The translations under genes and the position numbers were made by a program. A stretch of 64,000 nt of DNA, from the NCBI RefSeq assembly GCF_030384665.1, contig NC_083677.1:434001-498000 (forward strand). The letters are read 5' to 3'. How positions within the stretch are numbered: the stretch's first letter is position 1; every line of letters begins with the position of its first letter. This DNA comes from Lodderomyces elongisporus. Lineage: Eukaryota; Ascomycota; Pichiomycetes; Serinales; Debaryomycetaceae. Shown here piece by piece: positions 19,225 to 28,664 of the stretch. The notes under the pieces were generated by a model, which was not told the origin of the DNA, ran no database searches, and saw only the letters and a program-made list of their open reading frames with translations.

Positions 19225-20694
19225 ATGGCTCCTGTTGAAATTAGCTCACAAACACCAACTACACTCCCAGTTGAACCAAAGGTTGACAGTATTACTACCA
19301 CTCCCGCTGCTGCTGCTGCTGCTGCTGCTTCGGTTGCTGCTGCTCCTTTACTTGCTGGCGAACATACACTTCCAGCAAGCTGGTGGCATCTGGAATCCGT
19401 GTATGAGTTGGAGAAAAGGGCCATTTTCCACAAATCATGGCTTTACTGCACTCATGCTTCCCGTTTTACAAAGCCAGGTGATTATTATTCCTTCAATGTG
19501 ACCGGTATTTCATTCTTCCTTATTAAGTCAAAAACTGATGGCCAAATCAAAGCCTTCCACAATGTCTGTCGTCACAGAGCATACCCAGTTGTGCGTAAAG
19601 AGTCAGGAACATCTACTGTTTTGGGATGCAAGTATCATGGATGGTCATACAATGCTGATGGAAAATTGAACAAGGCACCACATTTTGATAATGTGGAGGG
19701 ATTCAAGAAGGAGGAAAATTCATTGTTCCCTATTAGAACTCATGTTACTCCACAAGGTTTAGTGTTTGTCAATTTTAGTAACGAGGATGATGCATCCGTT
19801 ATCCCATTCGACGACTGGTTCAAAGGTTTAACCAATGAGATGAATGAATTTGACTTTGATGACTATGAATATCACATGTCTTATGAATTACATGGTGATT
19901 TTAATTGGAAAACATTGATGGATGGTTATCAAGAATGTTACCACTGCCCCACTGCTCACCCTGGATTGAACTCGGCATTCAAGATGGAGACGTACAAAGT
20001 TGTTCCAAAAAACAGATATTGTCGTCACTATGCTGCCATCAAGAGAAATGAAGAGCCGGAAGCAAAGGAAGTGGAAGACGTTGAAGAAGAGACCACAGAA
20101 GGAAAGTCATCCTGGTTTGGTTTTGGCAAAAAGACACAAGCACCCCCACAACAACAACAACAACAAAAACAAAAACAAGAAAAGAAAAAGGCAAGTAACC
20201 CTGGTGGTGAGTTTGACGGTTTATGGGTTTACTTGTTTCCAAGTAATGGTATCAATTGTTATTCGCCAGCTTGGTATTCAATTAGAGTGTTACCACTTTC
20301 GGCAAAGAAAACCACGTTGCAATACGACATTTACACAAAGAAGGGGATTGATCAAGAAACAGCAAAGGAGTTTGTCGACTTTTTACAATTGGTTGAGATT
20401 GAAGACTTTAACCTTTGCCAATTGACCCAGAAGAACTTGAACCAAGGAATTTACTCCTCGGGATACTTGCATCCTGAAAAAGAAAGAGGTGTGTTATACT
20501 ACCAAGGATTAGTTCGTGATATGGTGAAGGATCACCATGCTTTGGAGCAAAAGACCAATGGTGGAAAACCTGTTGATCCAGCATCGATTGCACCAAACTC
20601 AAAGAATAAAGAAATAGCTGAGCTTGAGGCCATTTGTCAGGCAACCGAATGTGGAAGTGGCGAAAACGGAAGTGGTGGTGAAATGGATTGGTAA
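19225..20694 (+). CDS. Rieske [2Fe-2S] non-heme iron oxygenase, choline monooxygenase-like
   Basis: The protein has 489 residues. An Ala-rich N-terminus (a GCT run gives about 8 Ala) precedes a Rieske domain with Cys115-x-His117, 17 residues, then Cys135-x2-His138 (CRH ... CKYHGW). The catalytic domain carries the mononuclear iron motif around His240 and His245 (DGYQECYHCPTAHPGL). This is the architecture of ring-hydroxylating oxygenase alpha subunits and plant choline monooxygenase, which hydroxylate a small substrate using O2 and electrons from a partner reductase. The substrate cannot be read from sequence. A charged, Q-rich insertion (about residues 275-330) splits the catalytic domain. 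The C-terminus is Gly/Ser/Glu-rich. It is convergent with HIS4, and no reductase gene lies nearby. Confidence 0.85.
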   Translation: MAPVEISSQTPTTLPVEPKVDSITTTPAAAAAAAASVAAAPLLAGEHTLPASWWHLESVYELEKRAIFHKSWLYCTHASRFTKPGDYYSFNVTGISFFLIKSKTDGQIKAFHNVCRHRAYPVVRKESGTSTVLGCKYHGWSYNADGKLNKAPHFDNVEGFKKEENSLFPIRTHVTPQGLVFVNFSNEDDASVIPFDDWFKGLTNEMNEFDFDDYEYHMSYELHGDFNWKTLMDGYQECYHCPTAHPGLNSAFKMETYKVVPKNRYCRHYAAIKRNEEPEAKEVEDVEEETTEGKSSWFGFGKKTQAPPQQQQQQKQKQEKKKASNPGGEFDGLWVYLFPSNGINCYSPAWYSIRVLPLSAKKTTLQYDIYTKKGIDQETAKEFVDFLQLVEIEDFNLCQLTQKNLNQGIYSSGYLHPEKERGVLYYQGLVRDMVKDHHALEQKTNGGKPVDPASIAPNSKNKEIAELEAICQATECGSGENGSGGEMDW

Positions 20695-21027
20695 AATGTG
20701 TTCAAGAATAGGGGGGAAAAAAAAGAAGAAAGAGAAATGAAAAAAGAAAAAAGAAAATGCCAGAAAAATGGAGTGGTGGTAACTAACTTTACTTGTTTGT
20801 GTGTATTCTATATTTGTTTGTTTGTTGTTTCCAATAAATTCATTAGTTTTTACGTGTATTATTCACCAATGTTGTTTACACATATTCTGTACAAAGAACA
20901 ATTACGTTGTTGAAGAAATGTTTGATTTTTTTATTATTTTATTATTTTGCTTTCCGTCTTTGCTTTTAGTACTTAATTACTCTTGTTCATCATCATTCAA
21001 CACAAACATTATAAACACTACAGGATT
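20695..21027. other. Convergent 3' region between the Rieske gene and HIS4
   Basis: This 333 bp tail-to-tail spacer is A-rich after the oxygenase stop and T-rich toward HIS4, consistent with two 3' ends. No gene was seen. Confidence 0.6.
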
Positions 21028-23610
21028 TTAAAGCAATCCAAGTTTCTCCATCCTAACTTCAACAGCTCTTCTATGTGCCTCTAATCCTTCAACGTGAGCC
21101 AATGTCATCACTGCTTTACCAATACTCTTTAATCCTTTTTCAGTCACGTCTTGTGATGTAATGAACTTCTGGAAAGTAGCAGTATTAACACCACTGTATT
21201 GTCTTGCGTATCCATATGTTGGCAATGTATGGTTTGTTCCCGATGAATAATCACCACATGATTCTGGTGACAATGCACCAACAAACACCGAGCCCGCATT
21301 TTCAATCAGTGAAGGAACAAAAGATTTAGCGTTATCAATTTGCAAGATAAGATGCTCTGGTGCGTATTGGTTAGATAACTCAAATGCCTCTTTATAGGAC
21401 TTGACGAGTAAGATGAATGAATGTGAAAGACATTTGGCAACAATTTCTTTTCTTGGCAACACAGATGCCTGTTTTTTAACGGCATCTTGGAAAGCTGCAA
21501 GTTTTTCTTTCGTCAAGTCAACACCAATGAGAATGACTTGTGAATCAACACCATGTTCGGCTTGTGACAACAAATCACTAGCGACAAAGTCTGCATCGGC
21601 ATTGTTATCAGCAATCACAAGCACCTCACTTGGACCAGCTGGCATATCAATGGAACAGAGCGCTTGAGTGTCATTCTGTACGTACATCTTTGCTGCAGTA
21701 ACAAATTGGTTACCAGGGCCAAGGATCTTATCACACTTGATAACGGATTCTGTACCGTATGCCATTGCAGTAACTGCTTGCGCGCCACCTGCCATAACAA
21801 TCTTTTGGGCCCCAAGCTTGTGAGCAACATATACGACCTCGGGAGTTAATTTACCAGTAGCTCTAGCTGGTGGTGATGCAATAATAATGTTTTTACATCC
21901 TGCAACCTTAGCTGGAACACCCAACATCATTGCCGTCGAGGGCAAAACTGCAGTACCACCTGGAACGTAAAGACCGACATTTTCAATAGGTTTAGCAAAT
22001 CTTGAACAATAAACTCCAGGGCAAGTTTCAACAGTCATCACTTCTTCAGTAGGCAATTGAGCTCTATGGAATTTTTCAATGTTGGCCATGGATAAATCAA
22101 TGGCATCTTTCATTTCTTGTGAAATTTCCATCAATTCCTGGGGGAAAGGTGCATTCAACACAGGAGTGGTGAGTTGCACACCGTCAAATTTTGCAGTGAG
22201 TTCGATTAATGCTTTATCGCCATTTGTTTTCACATTTTCAATAATTGGAAGCACAAGCTTCATAATGTCTGATGTTTTTTGAACTGGTCTCTTCATAGCC
22301 TTGTCTACATTTGAAGAAGTAATGTCATCGGCAACAATAACCTCCATTTCATACGATTCGTTGGATTCCAAGTCTTTCTCTTCTACCTTGGCCTTAACTT
22401 CCTCTTTCTTCTCTTGCTCCTTTTGCACATATTGCGGCTTAGCATCACCTTTTCTTCTCGTCACTTTCAAACTCTTGACATCCAAATTCTTCTCCACATC
22501 TGCCAATCGTACCCCATTCTTTACACACCATGTCATTACAAAATAAATCAAGTCTGCGGCTTCCCAAGCGACTTCATCCCTATTGCCCTTTGCATCAATC
22601 AATTCGTCCAATTCTTCTTTCAACTTGGCAATGAGCAAGTTTTCATCCTGGAACAATCGCTTGGTATACGATCCTTCAGGAGCCGCATCAATCTCACTAA
22701 ATCTTTCGGACAACGTCTTGTCCAACTTGACCAAGCCCTTACCTGACGATTTCACTTGTTCATCTCCGAAACATGTATATTGCGTTTCCCTGTGGCAGAA
22801 TCCGTAGCCTTTACGCGACTCAACTATGAATTGTACAACGTCGGAATCGCAGTCCTTACTAATGGCAACTAGTTTCTGTGTAGCACCACTAGTCTTTCCC
22901 TTGTACCATAATTCATGAGTTCTCTTTCTCGATTGATACACACCAACTTTTTCTTCAATAGCGGCTGCAATAGAGTCCTTGGAAGAGTAAACGACACCCA
23001 AACTAGTAAATTCTGGAGCAGGGGAAGTAACAAGTGTAGTGAATAATCCATCTGGTCTATCTGTGACCAATGTGTCGATAAACACTGATGATATAGAGAT
23101 CTTCCCTGCCTCTTGCTTCTTTGTGGTTAATTTATCTGCAGAAATAATAGGAGTGTATCCTTCCTTGGCCAATGCATTAACCTCCTCTTGAGTTCCAGAG
23201 TTGGAAACATCGAAATAAATTGTTCTGTTTTCGTGATTGTTGTACAACTTAACATCGTTCAACTTTTCACTCACAATAAGTGACGACTCAAGATAAGCTT
23301 CTGCAGTGTCGATGTTAGTGGTTGCAAACCTTGCTGCTGGTAATCCTGCATTGACGGTAGCTTCTTTGTATTGTTCAATGTCGTAAATAAACACTTTTTC
23401 CACACCAGTATTTAATAACTCAGTGATTTGGTCAACTGTAACGGAGGGGTCAACTTTGACATAAATTTTCAAGTCGTTTGAGAACTGACGAGTCCAGTGC
23501 TTGCTAATCTTGAGTGAAGAATATGGAAGCAAAATTGCTCCTGTGAGACTAAATTCCTCCACTTGCGAGCTCTCGGGCGATGAGACAAATGGTAAAAGTG
23601 GAAAGCTCAT
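21028..23610 (-). CDS. HIS4: Trifunctional histidine biosynthesis protein His4
   Basis: The 860-residue protein has three activities in order. The N-terminal ~230 residues are a diverged fungal leader domain. PRA-cyclohydrolase lies near 250-320 (VVQFIVESRKGYGFCHRETQ, TCFG). PRA-pyrophosphatase lies near 325-400 (LFQDENLLIAKLKEELDEL, EVAWEAADLIYF). Histidinol dehydrogenase lies at about 440-860 (NVGLYVPGGTAVLPSTAMM, ILGPGNQFVTAAK, DMPAGPSEVLVIAD, SPESCGDYSSGTNHTLPT). It catalyses steps 2, 3, 9 and 10 of histidine synthesis in the cytosol. A perfect Gcn4 site (TGAGTCA) lies 180 bp upstream, so general amino-acid control is likely. S. cerevisiae His4 has 799 residues; the extra length is mainly in a charged linker (KEQEKKEEVKAKVEEKD, about residue 405) between the second and third domains. 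Confidence 0.97.
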   Translation of the reverse strand: MSFPLLPFVSSPESSQVEEFSLTGAILLPYSSLKISKHWTRQFSNDLKIYVKVDPSVTVDQITELLNTGVEKVFIYDIEQYKEATVNAGLPAARFATTNIDTAEAYLESSLIVSEKLNDVKLYNNHENRTIYFDVSNSGTQEEVNALAKEGYTPIISADKLTTKKQEAGKISISSVFIDTLVTDRPDGLFTTLVTSPAPEFTSLGVVYSSKDSIAAAIEEKVGVYQSRKRTHELWYKGKTSGATQKLVAISKDCDSDVVQFIVESRKGYGFCHRETQYTCFGDEQVKSSGKGLVKLDKTLSERFSEIDAAPEGSYTKRLFQDENLLIAKLKEELDELIDAKGNRDEVAWEAADLIYFVMTWCVKNGVRLADVEKNLDVKSLKVTRRKGDAKPQYVQKEQEKKEEVKAKVEEKDLESNESYEMEVIVADDITSSNVDKAMKRPVQKTSDIMKLVLPIIENVKTNGDKALIELTAKFDGVQLTTPVLNAPFPQELMEISQEMKDAIDLSMANIEKFHRAQLPTEEVMTVETCPGVYCSRFAKPIENVGLYVPGGTAVLPSTAMMLGVPAKVAGCKNIIIASPPARATGKLTPEVVYVAHKLGAQKIVMAGGAQAVTAMAYGTESVIKCDKILGPGNQFVTAAKMYVQNDTQALCSIDMPAGPSEVLVIADNNADADFVASDLLSQAEHGVDSQVILIGVDLTKEKLAAFQDAVKKQASVLPRKEIVAKCLSHSFILLVKSYKEAFELSNQYAPEHLILQIDNAKSFVPSLIENAGSVFVGALSPESCGDYSSGTNHTLPTYGYARQYSGVNTATFQKFITSQDVTEKGLKSIGKAVMTLAHVEGLEAHRRAVEVRMEKLGLL

Positions 23611-24179
23611 TGCTGCAAAGTTATGTAGAGTATAAGTTTTCGGTTGCCAACAGTAATGCGAATGTTGGTGATTCTGCTGGTGCTGGTGTTGGTGCTGTTG
23701 CTGGTGCTGTTGCTGAAGTTGCTGAAGTTTTAAATATCATAAAATCGCTCTTGGTGTTATCTGAAAGTTCTACAAATTTTCACTCTGTATGAGTCAAGAG
23801 CTGATATTGGTAGCGCGTGGGTGTGCATTTTACCTGCACCATGAGATGATTACATCATCTTCTCCATCACATGATCCTAGAACAGAATACCGACAGGAAA
23901 CAGACAAAAAAAAAAAATTACAGGGCTTGAAGACAGTTTCCACATAGGGTATTGCACAATTTTTTGAATTTTCTTTTTCTTTTCTGGTTTTCAATTGATA
24001 TTGTTAGCTTGTTTGAGTTATTTATTTATTTATTTTTTTTCTTTCATTATTTGTGTATTTCAAATTTTATCTACATATTCATCATCTCATTATTAAACCA
24101 ATGCTTCCACCCAATTTCCACGAAATCTTTCTCTTCTTTTTATTTCATTAGTTTGTTACTTTAATATTTTGTCTTCCAA
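23611..24179. promoter_or_regulatory. HIS4 promoter region and PEX5 3' side
   Basis: This 569 bp region includes the Gcn4 site described separately. A GCTGGT/GCTGTT repeat patch (23670-23725) lies just upstream of the HIS4 ATG, and T-rich sequence (23955-24180) precedes the PEX5 stop. No other gene was seen. Confidence 0.65.
23790..23796 (-). promoter_or_regulatory. Gcn4-type binding site upstream of HIS4
   Basis: TGAGTCA (TGACTCA on the coding strand) is a perfect palindromic bZIP site 180 bp upstream of the HIS4 ATG. HIS4 is the classic Gcn4 target in S. cerevisiae, so amino-acid starvation control is expected. Confidence 0.8.
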
Positions 24180-26084
24180 TCAAAAGTTAAATTCGCCTCT
24201 AAATTGGTTTAAATCCATGTTGGGTTTCACCAACTCAACCAAGTCTCTTCTTTCCATACCAATAAATGCTCTCTTCAATGTTTCAGTCAATGAAGTAGAC
24301 TGGTTGTGGTTCAATGTTCCCATATTACCGCTAGCATTGTTATCTCCTTCAACACCTTCGACTTGATGCATCAGCAATCCACTTAATAAATGCTCGACTG
24401 CTTCCTTGTAGCAGCCAATATTAATGCACGATACACCGAGATTATATCTGGCCCTGACAAATGTTGGCTTCAACTGCAATGCTTTGAAATATGCCTCTAC
24501 TGCCTCCTCCAGTCTATTTGAATTGGCCAATGAGGCACCTAACCTGTTCCACAACACAGCATCATTGGGCCTGATACTCAATGCGGCTTTGAAACAATCT
24601 ATTGTCTTGTCAAAATCTTCGTTAGCGTAGAACAACACACCAAGCCCCATTTGAACATCCGCATCCATACTAGCATGATCCGGTGATAATTGTGCAGCCT
24701 TGAGGAATAATTCAGTGACTCTGTTATTAAGAGAAATGCGGTCTTCATCGGTAATTTCAGGATTCTCGAGTCTGGCTTTCTCGGCTATTGCGGGGTATTT
24801 TGTAGATATCCATCTCTCCAAGGTGGCAAATGCAGCATTGTCGTATCCTTCGTTAATGTAGGAAATTGCTAAATTCATCATTGCTTCTGCATTCTCTGGA
24901 TGCAACTCAAGGCATTTCTCCAACGCAGAAATACCAGCAATCTCTTTTTCATTTTGTGTTTGTACCTCGCCCAATTTCAACCATGCATCAACATGGTTTT
25001 CATTTTTCTGGATTGCAGCCTCAAAGGCCAATGCAGCTTCAGAAAGCTTTGCCCCATTCTCCATCAACTGTAAACCAATCTCATATGGGTCTTGATCAGC
25101 TGGTAAATCCATAAATTGGTTTTGGCTTTGTTCTTCAAACTTGTAATCTCCGAAATGGGCTCTTGTTGATGCATATTTGGCAAAATCCCTTTCCCATTGA
25201 TTCATATCTGCTGGAAAAGTTTCACGTTGGGTATGTTTAAACTCTTCGTACTGTTGCTCAATAAGATCATTCTCAAATGCTTCAGAATTTAAACTATCCC
25301 ATACTTCTTGAAATGTTGCTTGGTACTTGTCATCAATAACTATATCATCCTTGTCGTCGGCTTGTTTCGTTGCCTCTTCTTCTTTGTTCAACTCAGACGT
25401 TGATAACTCTTCAATTTGTTTAAACTGGTCATCCCAATCAACCTGTTGAGTTGAATCCTGCTTCTGAGTATCTGCTTGTGGTTGTTGGTGTTGGTGCATC
25501 ATTGGCTGTTGTTGCTGTTGCTGTTGGTAGGAGGACATGCCACCCGCACCACCCATCATCATCATTGGACGGTATGAATTCATCATGGGTCTATACAGCG
25601 TATAATTTTGGTTTCCTAGAGCTTGTGGGTGGTGCTGATGTATAGCTTGTGATGATTGTTGAACCAGCGGCCCCACACTCTGAAACTCGTTTGCCCATTG
25701 TGTGTTTTTAACAATGGGTGAAGCATTTTGTGGGACAGGCGATACCGATTGCTGCTTAAAATCCTTAGACCAGTTATTCTGGTGTTGTTGCGGTTGCTGG
25801 TGATGTTGCATTCCGTTAAGTTCGTGTCTCATCTGCTGAAATTGAAAGGAATTTGCCTGAACAGATGGAGAACCAGCATTCATAAACTGGTCAAGATTTT
25901 GTCGATCTCTTGCATTGATAATGTTATCTCTGCTTTTAAAACCTTGATTTGGTAAGTTTATTCCATGTTGCTGAGATGAAGAGGCCTGTTGTTGTAAAGA
26001 TCTATCTTGTTGAGTATGTTTGTTTAGTTGAGAAACAGCATTGTTTCCAACAGCACAATCTGGACCGCCTCCAACAAATGACAT
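24180..26084 (-). CDS. PEX5: Peroxisomal PTS1 import receptor Pex5
   Basis: The protein has 634 residues from the ATG at 26082-26084; the longer frame begins at a non-ATG codon. The N-terminus MSFVGGGPDCAVGNNAVSQL keeps the cysteine (residue 10) that is mono-ubiquitinated for receptor recycling and the VGNN motif seen in yeast Pex5. The N-terminal half is Q/H-rich and carries WxxxF-type Pex14/Pex13-binding motifs: WSKDF, WANEF, WDDQF and WERDF. Residues ~340-620 form TPR repeats that bind the C-terminal SKL-type signal (DAWLKLGEVQTQNEKEIAGI, AVLWNRLGASLANSNRLEEA, VRARYNLGVSCINIGCYKEA). Pex5 carries matrix proteins to the peroxisome. The PEX10 ligase needed for its ubiquitination is encoded about 14 kb away. 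Confidence 0.96.
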   Translation of the reverse strand: MSFVGGGPDCAVGNNAVSQLNKHTQQDRSLQQQASSSQQHGINLPNQGFKSRDNIINARDRQNLDQFMNAGSPSVQANSFQFQQMRHELNGMQHHQQPQQHQNNWSKDFKQQSVSPVPQNASPIVKNTQWANEFQSVGPLVQQSSQAIHQHHPQALGNQNYTLYRPMMNSYRPMMMMGGAGGMSSYQQQQQQQPMMHQHQQPQADTQKQDSTQQVDWDDQFKQIEELSTSELNKEEEATKQADDKDDIVIDDKYQATFQEVWDSLNSEAFENDLIEQQYEEFKHTQRETFPADMNQWERDFAKYASTRAHFGDYKFEEQSQNQFMDLPADQDPYEIGLQLMENGAKLSEAALAFEAAIQKNENHVDAWLKLGEVQTQNEKEIAGISALEKCLELHPENAEAMMNLAISYINEGYDNAAFATLERWISTKYPAIAEKARLENPEITDEDRISLNNRVTELFLKAAQLSPDHASMDADVQMGLGVLFYANEDFDKTIDCFKAALSIRPNDAVLWNRLGASLANSNRLEEAVEAYFKALQLKPTFVRARYNLGVSCINIGCYKEAVEHLLSGLLMHQVEGVEGDNNASGNMGTLNHNQSTSLTETLKRAFIGMERRDLVELVKPNMDLNQFRGEFNF

Positions 26085-27165
26085 TACGATATACTTTTTG
26101 AAAGAAAATGAAAAGATGAAAAACGTGTTAAAAGTTCTGAATTCCAATATCTAGTCTTGGATTATTGGAAAGTTGATATAAATAATGATCAAGGTGGCGA
26201 AAACGTAAACTGTAAAAAAAATGCAAAAGAAAAAAAAAATAAAATAAACAAGAACTAATAAACTGTACAACTTGATTTGTAATTTATAAGTGATAAATTG
26301 GTAAACAAATTTGTCCTCTCACCACTCTCCTCTCCCCCTCCCCCCACCTCACTCTCGCTCTCCCACTACCACTGCCACTACCACTACCACACTCACTCCC
26401 CGCCCCACACTTTAAAGTTTTTCTCTTTCATTTATCATTTTTTTTCTTTTAGTTTTTTTTTTTATTGTCACATGAAAAAAACCTCCTCGGTTATAAATTT
26501 TAATGCTACGAAAACACAAATGCCTCTGTTAATACTACGATCACAGAACCTAAAAGACCACAAAAAAAAGCTGTTATTGGTGTTCTAAAGTTTGATGGAA
26601 AGGTGGAGTTAATGCCAAAAAGAGGAACCACATCTACTGGAAAGAATTAAATTAGTGACAACCAAATAACGAAAACAAAAAGAAAAGAAAAGATAAAAGA
26701 AAGGATACACTTACAATTCGATTACAAGAAAAAGATAGGAAAAAGAAATCAAATATATAACAATAACTATACTATAGTGGAATGAACTGAACTGAAATAA
26801 ACTAAACTCAACTAAACTCAACTCAACTGTACTAAACTCAACTAAACTCAACTGAACTGAAGAACAAGGGTTTAAACTGGTACTAAATGCGGGTTTGAAT
26901 ATTCGTGTTCTAGAAGTTAAGCACTTTCAAAGCAATTGCAATGGTGGTAAAGTCATGGTGAGGTCGTGATAGGAGCTAATATCATATATATATATAAGTG
27001 CTCAGATAGGAAGTCAAATGCAAAGCACGTCGATGTCTATCCCGTGACTTCCATACTATACCGCTCCCTCGTCTATCTCTCTCTCTCTTTCCCTGCTCGA
27101 CCCCGCCCCCCCTGCACACACTCACACACATTCAAATTCGTACTTTTCGTATCTAAACTATTTTC
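26085..27165. other. 1.08 kb gap, PEX5 promoter and DIF1-like 3' side
   Basis: This gap contains a pyrimidine-rich tract (26311-26410, with C7 and CCACTACCACT repeats), a homopurine-rich stretch (26660-26750) and an ACTAAACTCA-type decamer array (26783-26863). A second C/T-rich block lies at 27060-27130. No supportable gene. Confidence 0.55.
26783..26863. repeat. ACTAAACTCA / ACTGAACTGA decamer-pentamer array
   Basis: Units of five bases (ACTAA, ACTCA, ACTGA) repeat over about 80 bp in the plus orientation. A short A-rich stretch separates them from flanking DNA. The pentamer period suggests a minisatellite born by slippage. Confidence 0.75.
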
Positions 27166-27645
27166 TTAAAACTCTTCATTGAAGTGAAGAGCACCATATT
27201 TAGCTTGATACAGAGCAATTTCTGGTTCTTGTTGCTCGTTAAAATCATTAAATTTTCTCTTCAAAGCGTTCTGGCTCTGGTCGTAATAGTTCCCACCATT
27301 TGCATCTAAAGTTTGCACAGGAGCATTATTGATTTTGTAGTAGCTATCCCATTCCTCCAAGTTTGAAACTGTTCTAGTCGATTCTGAAGAAGATAACATT
27401 GGTGGTGAAGACATGTTATTTGGAAGCGGGCATCTTTGGAAATTTCCTGAAAAATTCAGTTGCCCATTATTGTAACCTTCACTGACGGCTTTTCTGATCC
27501 TCATTGCAACTGATACCAAGGGTGAATCTGAATTTGGTCCATAGTGCGAGGACATAACATTGGAGTCACTTGTAAAGGGAGCAACTGTATAGGACGCGTG
27601 GTCCCTAAGGTTTGATCTCTTGTATTGTCTCTCCTGTGACGACAT
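27166..27645 (-). CDS. DIF1: DIF1-like regulator of ribonucleotide reductase localisation (Spd1/Dif1 family)
   Basis: The 159-residue protein is mostly disordered. It contains SVAMRIRKAVSEGY (about residues 46-59), which resembles the TVGMRIRQRVDQGY motif of S. cerevisiae Dif1 (recalled). It also has CPLPNNMSSPPML followed by a TVSNLEEWDSYY segment, like the SPLPTANSLPPML ... SSLEKWD block of Dif1. These short motifs in the same order are the basis of the call. In budding yeast Dif1 brings the Rnr2-Rnr4 small subunits into the nucleus and is degraded after DNA damage. The C-terminal part (KRKFNDFNEQQEPEIALYQ) looks like a nuclear-localisation patch (KRKF) plus an acidic tail. The protein is small and low in identity, so an alternative is an unrelated disordered protein. 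Confidence 0.65.
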   Translation of the reverse strand: MSSQERQYKRSNLRDHASYTVAPFTSDSNVMSSHYGPNSDSPLVSVAMRIRKAVSEGYNNGQLNFSGNFQRCPLPNNMSSPPMLSSSESTRTVSNLEEWDSYYKINNAPVQTLDANGGNYYDQSQNALKRKFNDFNEQQEPEIALYQAKYGALHFNEEF

Positions 27646-28664
27646 TCTTTCTTCAATTCGTACTTTGTTTTTTTTTGTTTTTTGTTTTCTGGACCTACTA
27701 AAATCGAGTTAGAGTTGTGTTTAGTAAGTTTTATAATTTTTATGGACTTTCAGATAGACTTGTATTCTTGGGGTAATTGCGGTATTGTAACTCTTATTCT
27801 TTGCCCCTACCTGTAGTTTTTTCCCATTTTCGTACTCTTTTTTGGTACTCTATTTCATCCTTCGTCTCGCTTATCCATTGAATGACGATGAAATTTAAAC
27901 CAATTAGCACAATTTACACGACTTATTCTATTTTTCTGCACACAAAACATACTTATCATTACTTGCTCCGAGACTACCCAATTGGGTAGTCAACACCTAG
28001 GTTCCTTCTTTTTTTCGTTTTCTCTTTCTCTTCTCTCTTGTCCTCTTTTTGTATTTCCTATTCATTTTTATTTAGTCTCTATCGATTGCCTTTTACATAA
28101 ACTTTTCAATGCTCGCCATTAGATGTCACCTTTTTCTTTTTCTTTTTCTTTTTCTTTTTCTTCTTCTAAATTTATATTTATATTTATATATACATTGTCT
28201 TGGAAATTGTATAGCTTAAGCTGACACGTGATTCCTAAAATGCTTTCAGTTGCCATACACGGATAAACAACAACACGTCCATTGATGAGGCACAGTACTC
28301 AATTGGGAGGTGGGGAACAAGTATTATGTTGATGATCTCCGCAGAATTGAAAAATTAATCTAGAAAACTAGTAAGGAAATGAAAAAGTATCATCAGGCTT
28401 TTCAAAGTATATAAACATTTGAATTTTTCCCCAATTGCCAAACTTTGTTTTCTTTTTTTTTTCTCTTTCTTTTAATTCTTTTCCTTACTTGTACTTGAAC
28501 ATATACATATATACTTGTATTCTTTTTCCATCCCTTTCATTTTCGTTGGTTTTATATATTTATCCAATTGCTCATTCACTTTTTTGGACATAGACCATCA
28601 AAAGTACGAAAAAAATATAAAAAGAAAACAATTTACATCTTTAAATAATTTATCAGAAATAACA
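27646..28664. promoter_or_regulatory. Divergent promoter region of DIF1-like gene and CAR2
   Basis: This 1.02 kb region holds a CACGTG box at 28225-28230, a (TTTTTC)n tract at 28130-28165, AT runs (28170-28190) and T/C-rich sequence up to the CAR2 leader. A TTG-initiated 50-codon extension of CAR2 within it is ignored. No other gene was seen. Confidence 0.55.

Noticed and set aside
26085..26147. 21-residue N-terminal extension of PEX5
   Set aside because: No ATG start; Pex5 similarity, including the conserved Cys and VGNN motif, begins at the ATG ending at 26084.
28095..28103. GCCTTTTAC, the U5 snRNA loop motif
   Set aside because: No pairing stem around it and no Sm site downstream; chance match in T-rich DNA.
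28515..28664. 50-residue N-terminal extension of CAR2
   Set aside because: Begins with TTG and reads AT-rich leader DNA; ornithine aminotransferase similarity begins at the ATG at 28665.
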